NCBI GenBank assembly: GCA_964368985.1
Contig: CAYJDW010000067.1
Location: forward strand, 1-14,664
DNA length: 14,664 nt
DNA from: G023898405 sp964368985
GTDB taxonomy: Bacteria > Myxococcota > UBA727 > JABDBI01
Direction: 5' to 3'
This document shows positions 7,555-13,113 of this stretch, one piece after another. The position numbers and the translations under genes were made by a program. The notes under the pieces were generated by a model, which was not told the origin of the DNA, searched no databases, and worked only from the letters and a program-made list of their open reading frames with translations. Numbering within the stretch: the stretch's first letter is position 1; each line of letters begins with the position of its first letter.

Positions 7555-7873
7555 AACTCTCCTCGGATATCAGTTTCGTGAGTGTCGGTTAGACCTTTGG
7601 GTTATCGCTTGTGCTGGCCAATTGTTGTGAGGCACGGGTGTCCCATATTTAGGGGACAATCCAGAGCTCATAATAATGAAAAACTTTCGCCAGAATTTGA
7701 GGAGTGCATGATCCCGATAATCAATTCTTTTTTAATAACGATGGCCGCGAACAAGAGCGCGGTGTGCGGCACTGCGCTTGTAGTCACAAGGAATTAGCAA
7801 CGAACTCTTATGTTCAATCGCCAAAAAAGCTGCTTGAAGCAAAGCAAGAAGCAGCAAACGCTCACTAAAAACT
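7555..7873. other. Non-coding stretch between lipoprotein and small secreted gene
   Basis: These 319 bases contain the lipoprotein gene's terminator (7823-7855) and presumably the promoter of the leftward small secreted gene. Two further inverted repeats are visible: TGTCCC (7639-7644) with GGGACA (7653-7658), loop 8 nt, and CCGCG (7745-7749) with CGCGG (7758-7762), loop 8 nt. The first lies about 85-105 nt upstream of ATG 7554 and could be an operator. A 71-codon GTG-started frame at 7582-7797 (plus) has no ribosome-binding site and no recognisable features. Confidence 0.5.
7823..7855 (-). terminator. Rho-independent terminator of the lipoprotein gene
   Basis: Read on the minus strand, GCTGCTT (7855-7849) pairs perfectly with AAGCAGC (7835-7829) across a 13-nt loop and is followed at once by six T (7828-7823). 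It begins 18 nt after the lipoprotein stop codon. This separates the lipoprotein transcript from the two genes further along. Confidence 0.8.
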
Positions 7874-8404
7874 CTAGTTCACCCGGCAAGAATAAGAGGC
7901 AGTATTAATCTGCGTCACCTTGATATCGGCTTTATTCAATTTAGTAAGATCAATTTGTATGTCGGGTTTTTCATAGCAATGCCAGTGGATAAGACTATTG
8001 GAATAGGTTTCATTAAAGCGCCAGGTTATTTTTTTGTCGCCTCCCATCAATTTTTTCAAATCCTCGACGGGAACATAAAATTCCTGTGATTGGTCATATT
8101 TAATAAGCTTTTTATTAACCAGGCAATATTCCGTGCCATTCTCCATCGGAGAACAAATTTCGACTGATAGTTTTGGTTCATGCTGGTGCAAGGAATTTTT
8201 AACTGTTAATAATAGACCATTGGTATAACTTCCAGCTGCTTTATCGGCAAGCTTTAGCTCTTCTCTCAAAGTTTCTCCGAGTGTTTTTCCCTCCGAATCT
8301 ACCCGCGTTGTTTTTCCTAGTTTGCGAGACTCCTCAAATCCATTGGAGCCACAGGAAATTAAAAAAAATGCGGCTAAAGAACAAACGGATAAATTTTTTA
8401 GCAT
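7874..8404 (-). CDS. Outer-membrane-type lipoprotein of unknown function
   Basis: The protein read from ATG 8404 has 176 residues. It starts MLKNLSVCSLAAFF and reaches the lipobox L-I-S-C with lipidated C18, followed by G19, not Asp, so outer-membrane sorting is expected in a Lol-type system. The mature part is polar and shows no recognised domain; it has four cysteines in the mature chain beyond C18 (in EICSP, EYCLV, HWHCYE and SYSCRVN), which could form two disulfides. I chose 8404, not the longer frame start at 8488, because it places the signal peptide at the N-terminus and has GGAG 10 nt upstream. The gene has its own terminator 18 nt downstream. A perfect palindrome lies 31-43 nt upstream of the start. 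Confidence 0.82.
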   Translation of the reverse strand: MLKNLSVCSLAAFFLISCGSNGFEESRKLGKTTRVDSEGKTLGETLREELKLADKAAGSYTNGLLLTVKNSLHQHEPKLSVEICSPMENGTEYCLVNKKLIKYDQSQEFYVPVEDLKKLMGGDKKITWRFNETYSNSLIHWHCYEKPDIQIDLTKLNKADIKVTQINTASYSCRVN

Positions 8405-8434
8405 AGTTAGCTTTCTCCATAGAAAAACAAAATA

Positions 8435-8447
8435 GGTCCTTAGGACC
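8435..8447. promoter_or_regulatory. Perfect palindrome upstream of lipoprotein start, possible operator
   Basis: GGTCCT-T-AGGACC is a 6-bp inverted repeat with a one-base centre. It sits 31-43 nt before the lipoprotein ATG, where it could overlap a promoter or lie in the leader. No convincing -10/-35 pair was found, so the operator role is a guess. Confidence 0.3.
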
Positions 8448-8495
8448 CTCGCTAGTTTTGGTATAAACAACAACTTGAAGTTCCTCATTTTTGTA

Positions 8496-8565
8496 ATTGC
8501 GAGCGAAACGTGGCAATCCCGGAGCAGTTGCAGAATCTTCAGGTTGCCGGGTTTTTTTTCGCAAT
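8496..8565. repeat. Palindromic intergenic repeat (REP/MITE-like)
   Basis: Outer arms ATTGCGA (8496-8502) and TCGCAAT (8559-8565) enclose inner arms GGCAA (8512-8516)/TTGCC (8544-8548) and the alternative CCCGG (8518-8522)/CCGGG (8547-8551), followed by eight T (8552-8559). The text ATTGCGAGCGAA...GGCAATCC resembles dispersed palindromic repeats I recall from several bacterial genomes. A 20-base arm recurs inverted at 8970-8989 with 18 matches. The T-run could make it act as a plus-strand terminator, although no plus-strand gene ends nearby. Confidence 0.55.
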
Positions 8566-8795
8566 GATGATTATCGCTTTATTCAAAAATCGGGCGAAGC
8601 TGAGCGAGAAACTCACGGGCTGCTTCTTTCGAAAAAGAATGCTTAAATTTGAAATTTTGCAGCCATTTCAAAGGCTCAATTAAGAATTTGTTGCAGCAAG
8701 TTTTTAGCATTTTGCTATTCCGTGAGGGGTTTATTTCTCAATTTTTAGGCCTATTTGGTAGCAATCACCCAACAATTTTTTATTATCTAGGAAAG

Positions 8796-8853
8796 AGGAT
8801 TATGAAATTTAAATGGTCATAAACCCATAATCCTAATTATGTTAACTTATGGG
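8796..8853. repeat. Cluster of overlapping inverted repeats
   Basis: AGGATTATG (8796-8804) pairs perfectly with CATAATCCT (8826-8834). The overlapping CCCATAA (8824-8830) also pairs perfectly with TTATGGG (8847-8853), and CATAAT (8826-8831) with ATTATG (8836-8841). The central segment can therefore form three mutually exclusive hairpins. No T-run follows. It could be a binding-site array for a regulator or an RNA conformational element. Confidence 0.45.
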
Positions 8854-8875
8854 ATAAGGAAAAACTTAATTAATA

Positions 8876-9075
8876 GGGACCGCGGGTGGCGTTAAAAGTT
8901 GGCTCATCCTCAGAGGGGAAGGGTATCCGAGGCGAGGCGAGTAATCGAGCAAGAGTGTATCGCTGTGCGTGCCGCGCTTCGCTCGCAATACCGAAGCCTG
9001 GCTTAATTAGCTAAGCTCTTCACCTGATGGGCCCGTAGTCCATCTGTATGTGCCAAAATGATTATTGGTGGGGCC
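8876..9075. other. GC-rich non-coding island, candidate structured RNA or decayed element
   Basis: Base composition jumps from 28 % GC in 8821-8880 to 63 % in 8881-8940 and 60 % in 8941-9000, then falls to about 46 %. Structure includes GCTTCG (8976-8981)/CGAAGC (8992-8997), GCTTA (9001-9005... pairing 9001-9005 with TAAGC just after it), and two GGGCCC boxes near 9030 and 9070. No plus-strand gene covers it. On the minus strand, frames are open at 8870-9010 and 9003-9140, so a degraded coding repeat is possible. No known RNA class was recognised: motifs of RNase P, tmRNA, SRP or 6S RNA are absent as far as I can see. Confidence 0.35.
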
Positions 9076-9137
9076 CGATTTTCTTCTCGAAAAATCACGC
9101 TAAGTTTAGCCTGCCAGTTAGTTAAAAGGATTTTTTG

Positions 9138-10265
9138 ATGTCATTATTTGTTACCTGTGGCCAAGGCCTTGAAGTATTGCTTAGCGAAGAACTTACGGAA
9201 CTTGGATATAAGGATTTAAGCCCAGGATATTGCGGTGTTCATGTAAAAGATGATTCGATGAAGAGTATTTACACCATCAATTATCGCTCTCGCTTAGCCA
9301 GTCGGGTTTTATTGCCTTTGCTTGATTTTCGCTGCTTTGATCAACGTGATCTTTATCAAAAAAGCCTTGGAATTGATTGGGGAGCTTATCTTAAAAAAGA
9401 TCAGACTTTTGCTATCGATGCCAACGTGCAGCATGAGTCTCTGCGTAACAGCCTTTTTGCGGCCCAAGTGCTTAAAGATGCCATTTGCGATAATTTACGT
9501 GAAACTCATGGTTTTCGTCCTAGCGTCGACCTGAAAAATCCGGATGTTCAACTCAATCTTTATATTGATCAAGACCAAGCGGTTATTAGCTTTGACACCT
9601 CAGGTGAGCCTTTATACAAAAGGAAGTACCGTCTTGAAAGCGGTGGTGCTCCTTTGCAGGAAAGTTTGGCGGCGGCGTTTTTGAGAATTGCTCGCTATAA
9701 TGCCGAAGACATTGGCATCGATCCGTGTTGTGGTTCTGGTACCTTGCTGATTGAGGCGGCGTTATTAGCCACCAACACAGCGCCCGGATATTTGCGTACC
9801 CAATGGGGTTTTTTTGGGCTGCCAAATTTTAAACGCGAAGCTTGGTTGAAGGTGAAAAGTGATGCCGACAGTCAAAAGAAGCCCCTGTTCCCAGGTAAAT
9901 TATGGGGCTTGGAACGCGAGCCTGAAATAGCTGAGTTTTGTCGGCAAAACATTGCGAAAGCGGGATTTGCCGACGGGATCGAAATTACTTGCACTAATTT
10001 TATTTCCCATGCTCCCACAGCACCTTATAATTTCTTGATATCAAATCCGCCCCATGGCAAGCGTTTGGGCTCAGAAGATGGATTGAGGTCGCTTTATCGC
10101 TCACTCGGCGATTTCATGAAGCAAAAAATGGCTAAGCCTGGCCGCGGTTACATATTTACGAGCAATACTGCGCTGGGGAAAGAGGTTGGTCTGGCTGCCA
10201 AACGTCGCCATGTTATTACAAGCGGTGGCATGGATGCGCGGCTCTTGGAATATGATCTTTATTGA
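9138..10265 (+). CDS. rlmL: RlmL-like THUMP-domain 23S rRNA (guanine-N2) methyltransferase
   Basis: A 375-residue class I SAM-dependent RNA methyltransferase. An N-terminal ferredoxin-like segment (FVTCGQGLEVLLSEEL) leads into a THUMP domain up to about residue 155. The methyltransferase domain carries SAM-binding motif I DPCCGSGTLLIEAAL (about 195-209), the acidic end of strand 2 (GLERE, about 257-261) and catalytic motif IV NPPHGKRLG (about 303-311). Known RlmL modifies G2445 of 23S rRNA at N2; equivalence here is inferred from the family. It corresponds to the RlmL half alone, without the RlmK half found fused in many gammaproteobacteria. Motif IV has His where Tyr is usual in this family. 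I chose ATG 9138 because AAGGA at 9126-9130 is 7 nt upstream; a TTG at 9135 adds one residue. It is followed by a 6-bp hairpin without a T-run. Confidence 0.88.
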   Translation: MSLFVTCGQGLEVLLSEELTELGYKDLSPGYCGVHVKDDSMKSIYTINYRSRLASRVLLPLLDFRCFDQRDLYQKSLGIDWGAYLKKDQTFAIDANVQHESLRNSLFAAQVLKDAICDNLRETHGFRPSVDLKNPDVQLNLYIDQDQAVISFDTSGEPLYKRKYRLESGGAPLQESLAAAFLRIARYNAEDIGIDPCCGSGTLLIEAALLATNTAPGYLRTQWGFFGLPNFKREAWLKVKSDADSQKKPLFPGKLWGLEREPEIAEFCRQNIAKAGFADGIEITCTNFISHAPTAPYNFLISNPPHGKRLGSEDGLRSLYRSLGDFMKQKMAKPGRGYIFTSNTALGKEVGLAAKRRHVITSGGMDARLLEYDLY

Positions 10266-10578
10266 TGCTTAAGAGGCGTCATAGATTTTTATGGCAGGCC
10301 CATTGCCTGCAGATTCGGCCGGCTGAAAATTTCTTATTTTAAATTGGCGTTGTTGCATCAGTGTGAACCATTTTACCTCAACAACTCCTCGCCCGCTTGC
10401 GGGAGAGGCTAGGGAGAGGGTGGAGAGACATAAACAAAAATTTTTTTGCCGACAAGAATTTCCTGCGTATTCGCCGCTCCAGCCTCTCCCCGAGCCCTCT
10501 CGGCCTTTAGCCTCAAAACCTGTTTATGCAACAATGCCTTTTATATTCGGTATTAACCCTGGTCTAAGACGCTCTAAT
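10266..10578. other. Intergenic region between convergent rlmL-like and glmM genes
   Basis: These 313 bases lie tail-to-tail between two genes. A hairpin GCAGGC (10294-10299)/GCCTGC (10305-10310) with a 5-nt loop lies 28 nt after the rlmL-like stop but has no T-run, so it is only a weak terminator candidate. The main content is a palindromic element at 10386-10503. A frame of 121 codons crosses this region and runs into glmM antisense; it is not supported as a gene. Confidence 0.55.
10386..10503. repeat. REP-like palindromic element
   Basis: Three nested inverted repeats are visible. CTC-G-CCCGC (10388-10396) folds on GCGGG-A-GAG (10399-10407) with one mismatch. GGGAGAGGCT (10401-10410) is the exact reverse complement of AGCCTCTCCC (10481-10490). 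CCGAG (10490-10494) pairs with CTCGG (10499-10503). The CCCGCTTGCGGGAGAGG core resembles abundant dispersed repeats of several Gram-negative genomes as I recall them. Its position between two convergent 3' ends is typical for REP elements. Confidence 0.55.
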
Positions 10579-11937
10579 TTAATTTTTCGCCAAAACTTCC
10601 CGATTAAATTCCAGAGCGATGTTGTCTGCGATTTGTTGGCACTCGCTTTGTGTCGGTGCCTCGACCAAAATTCTAAGTTTGTTTTCAGTACCGCTATAGC
10701 GCAGCATCACGCGGCCTATATTTTTTAGATAAGTGTTAGCTTCTTCAAGGGCTTTTTCGGTGTTGGGTAAATCGCTAAGGGGGATTTTTTTTGCGACTTC
10801 GATATTTTTTAAGATTTTCGGGGTTGGTTGATAAAGTTGGCTCATTTTTGATACCGGTACCGACGAGCTCCCCAAAATATTTAAAAATTGCAAAGCAAAG
10901 AACAGGCCGTCGCCGGTGCAGGTGTTTGGGAGCATGATTAAATGACCGGAGTTTTCCCCCCCAAAACTAAAACCTTGATTGACGAGATGACGAGCCACGA
11001 ATTTGTCGCCAACGGGGGTTCTTTCAACCTTTATACCATGAGGATTGAGGGCCAAATCAAGAGCTATACTACTCATGACAGTGCTGACGAGCGTGTCTTT
11101 GTCCAGCAAACCTTGTTGTTTTAGATGAAGGGCGAAGATTGCTAATATGGCGTCACCATCAAGAAGTTCTCCGTTTTCATCAATAAAAATTACGCGGTCG
11201 GCATCACCATCAAAAGCGATGCCCAGGTCGGCTTTAGAATTAACAACTTCGCTTTTTAGCTTGCCGGGATATTCACTGCCAAAGCCACGGTTGATATTGA
11301 GGCCGTCAGGACTGGCCCCGATAATTCTTATATCGCAGCCAATTTGGGAAAAAAGATGGGGGGCTATTTTTGAGGCGGCACCATGAGCGCAATCGATGAC
11401 GATGCGTTTAGTTTGGAGGGAAATTGAAGGGCTGATAGTGCTGGCGAGTGAAGCGAGATAGCTTGATTCCGCGTCGTCATTATTAAAAACACGGCCAGGT
11501 CTTTCTGCTATTGCTAGTGACGGATGGTAGTTCATGAGCTCTTGCTCAATCAGATTTTCCGTTTCCTCTTCAATTTTAAAACCATGAGGACCAAAGAGCT
11601 TGATACCATTGTCGCAGGCTGGGTTATGGCTCGCTGAGATGACGATACCGAAAGCAGAATGAGAAAGCTTGGTGGCATAGGCGATGCCAGAGCTTGGAAG
11701 AACGCCAACTAATTGACAATCCACGCCCATCGACATTATTCCAGCACTTAAAGCTGCTTCAAGATAAGTTCCTGAGCCCCGAGTATCGCGACCGATAGTT
11801 ACGGCATTTTTTTGGTGGCTTCCTTTTTTGACCAAGGAGCCAATGACCCGGCCGAGTTGGCAGACATTTTCAGGCGCAAGCATAGGGGATTTGACCGGGC
11901 CGCGCATGCCATCGGTACCAAATAATTTAGTTGTCAT
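10579..11937 (-). CDS. glmM: Phosphoglucosamine mutase GlmM
   Basis: The 452-residue enzyme converts glucosamine-6-phosphate to glucosamine-1-phosphate, a cytoplasmic step toward UDP-GlcNAc for peptidoglycan and lipopolysaccharide. N-terminal KLFGTDGMRG is the family signature. SASHNP (101-106) holds the phosphorylated Ser103, DGDADR (243-248) binds Mg2+, GGENSGH (326-332) is the sugar-binding loop and RYSGTEN (413-419) the phosphate-binding loop; all four domains are present and the length is close to E. coli GlmM (445). The sugar loop has Asn where Gln is usual for GlmM, a minor deviation. Start ATG 11937 has only a weak Shine-Dalgarno (GGAAAG). On the minus strand a consensus -35 TTGACA lies at 11985-11980, but the matching -10 is poor. 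It is divergent from the sugar kinase gene. Confidence 0.95.
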   Translation of the reverse strand: MTTKLFGTDGMRGPVKSPMLAPENVCQLGRVIGSLVKKGSHQKNAVTIGRDTRGSGTYLEAALSAGIMSMGVDCQLVGVLPSSGIAYATKLSHSAFGIVISASHNPACDNGIKLFGPHGFKIEEETENLIEQELMNYHPSLAIAERPGRVFNNDDAESSYLASLASTISPSISLQTKRIVIDCAHGAASKIAPHLFSQIGCDIRIIGASPDGLNINRGFGSEYPGKLKSEVVNSKADLGIAFDGDADRVIFIDENGELLDGDAILAIFALHLKQQGLLDKDTLVSTVMSSIALDLALNPHGIKVERTPVGDKFVARHLVNQGFSFGGENSGHLIMLPNTCTGDGLFFALQFLNILGSSSVPVSKMSQLYQPTPKILKNIEVAKKIPLSDLPNTEKALEEANTYLKNIGRVMLRYSGTENKLRILVEAPTQSECQQIADNIALEFNREVLAKN

Positions 11938-12084
11938 ATTTTAGGCTTTCCAACGTAATCAGTCCTGACGGCTGATCAATGTCAAAAAAAGCTTAAAAGA
12001 ACAATTCAGCTTTCTCATTTAAAAGCGTATTGGCATAAAGCCAAAGCTTAACTTATTGAACTATAAGCAAAATGAGGAGCTAAG
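11938..12084. promoter_or_regulatory. Divergent promoter region of glmM and the PfkB kinase gene
   Basis: This 147-nt gap must carry both promoters. For glmM, TTGACA is visible on the minus strand at 11985-11980 with no good -10. For the kinase, an inverted repeat TTGGC (12030-12034)/GCCAA (12040-12044) with an ATAAA loop lies 41-55 nt before its ATG, and the ribosome-binding site GAGGAG (12074-12079) has 5-nt spacing. Confidence 0.4.
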
Positions 12085-12984
12085 ATGAGCATAGTTGTCG
12101 TTGGATCAATAGCATTTGATACGATTAAGACGCCATTTGGGGAGCGAATAAAATCCTTGGGCGGGGCCGCGAATTATTTTGCCATGGCCGCCCAGTTTTT
12201 TAGCCAAGTGCAAATGGTAGGCATTGTCGGTGACGATTTTCCGCGCCATCACCTTGAGCTTCTTAAGCAAAAAAACATTGATATCGGCGGCATTGAAACA
12301 ATGCCCGGGCCATCTTTCCATTGGCAAGGCGAATATGGCTGGGATTTAAACTGCGCAAAAACCATCAAAACTGAGTTAAATGTATTTGAACATTTTTCGC
12401 CGCAAGTGCCTGAATCTTACCGAAATGCGAATACCGTCTTTTTAGCCAATATTGATCCAGAACTTCAGATCCACGTATTAAAACAAATGAGCTCGCCAAA
12501 AATAAGTGCTTTGGACACTATGAATTTTTGGATTGAAAGAAAGCCCGAAGAGCTTAAAAAAGCCATTTCAATGATCGATATTTTGTTTATCAATGATGCC
12601 GAAATAAGAAGCCTTACGGGTGAGTACAATATCATCAAAGCCGCCAAAGGGGCGCTGCGTTTAGGGGCCAAAATGGCAGTGATTAAGCGCGGTGAATATG
12701 GCTCGCTTCTCTTTACCGATAATGAAATAGCGTTGGTGCCCGCTTATCCTGTGGAAGAAGTCTTCGACCCAACCGGGGCAGGGGACACTTTTGCAGGTGG
12801 ATTTTTGGGGTATTTGGACCAACAGGTTGAGCTGAACAGCAAAAATCTCAGACACGCAATGGTGACGGGGACAGTGTTGTCGAGCTTTGTTATCGAGAAA
12901 TTCTCGTTCGACCGCATGCTAGAGCTTGATGAACGCGGTATCGCGGAGCGAAAACAGCGTTTAATGAATCTCTCTCGGACTTAA
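12085..12984 (+). CDS. PfkB-family carbohydrate kinase
   Basis: A 299-residue ribokinase/PfkB-type sugar kinase. The N-terminal VVVGSIAFDTI strand opens the Rossmann-like fold. GGAAN (26-30) is the first PfkB signature, with sugar-contact region around MVGIVGDDF (44-52). The second signature DPTGAGDTFAGGF (228-240) forms the anion hole and carries the likely catalytic base Asp234. VIKRGEYG (199-206) is the strand before the nucleotide site. The substrate cannot be read from sequence; family members phosphorylate ribose, fructose, adenosine and others. The segment GEYGWDLNCAKTIKTELNVF (about 82-101) replaces the usual lid and may define a subfamily. It has an excellent Shine-Dalgarno (GAGGAG at 12074-12079). 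The genomic context gives no pathway hint beyond divergence from glmM. Confidence 0.9.
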   Translation: MSIVVVGSIAFDTIKTPFGERIKSLGGAANYFAMAAQFFSQVQMVGIVGDDFPRHHLELLKQKNIDIGGIETMPGPSFHWQGEYGWDLNCAKTIKTELNVFEHFSPQVPESYRNANTVFLANIDPELQIHVLKQMSSPKISALDTMNFWIERKPEELKKAISMIDILFINDAEIRSLTGEYNIIKAAKGALRLGAKMAVIKRGEYGSLLFTDNEIALVPAYPVEEVFDPTGAGDTFAGGFLGYLDQQVELNSKNLRHAMVTGTVLSSFVIEKFSFDRMLELDERGIAERKQRLMNLSRT

Positions 12985-13042
12985 AATAGCATCAAGAATG
13001 TGACGCCGCCGAGATGGATCAACTATGATTTTGACAAATCGT

Positions 13043-13087
13043 AAAAATTAAATTTTGAGCGTAAAAAACCAGGCTTTAACGCTCAAA
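13043..13087 (-). terminator. Candidate Rho-independent terminator of the hydrolase gene
   Basis: TTTGAGCGT (13054-13062) pairs perfectly over 9 bp with ACGCTCAAA (13079-13087) across a 16-nt loop. On the minus strand the stem is followed by the T-rich AATTTAATTTTTA. It begins 27 nt after the hydrolase stop. It may also stop plus-strand transcription from the kinase gene, though no T-run follows on that side. Confidence 0.55.
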
Positions 13088-13113
13088 TAATCTCTCAGTC
13101 GTGCAATGCAAAC

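Larger units (their letters stand above)
8448..9137. other. Long intergenic region upstream of the methyltransferase gene
   Basis: About 690 bases without a supportable gene lie between the divergent lipoprotein and rlmL-like genes. In order it holds a palindromic repeat (8496-8565), AT-rich sequence with no recognised element (8570-8790), a cluster of competing inverted repeats (8796-8853), an abrupt GC-rich island (about 8876-9075) and a small palindrome GCTAA-GT-TTAGC (9099-9110) 28 nt before the methyltransferase start. Part of this must be the rlmL-like gene's promoter and leader, but no strong -10/-35 pair was found. Confidence 0.6.

Noticed and set aside
7582..7797. 71-codon plus-strand frame
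   Set aside because: GTG start without ribosome-binding site, no recognisable protein features, and it covers inverted repeats in an intergenic region.
8334..8488. Longer lipoprotein start at 8488 and a neighbouring overlapping minus-strand frame
   Set aside because: The 28 extra residues would bury the signal peptide and lipobox; ATG 8404 has a ribosome-binding site.
8876..8896. T-box-like text (ACCGCGGGTGG)
   Set aside because: The T-box antiterminator has the elements in the order GGGTGG then ACCGCG; here they are permuted, no specifier stem or terminator is visible, and the downstream gene is not an amino-acid gene.
8876..9075. Known housekeeping RNA (tmRNA, RNase P, SRP, 6S) in the GC-rich island
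   Set aside because: None of the hallmark conserved segments could be found on either strand.
10363..10728. 121-codon plus-strand frame
   Set aside because: It runs through the palindromic element and then antisense through the end of glmM; typical spurious frame.
12030..12058. Sigma-70 promoter for the kinase gene using TTGGCA
   Set aside because: The hexamer at the correct spacing (TTATTG) matches a -10 poorly; the TTGGC/GCCAA inverted repeat explains the sequence better.
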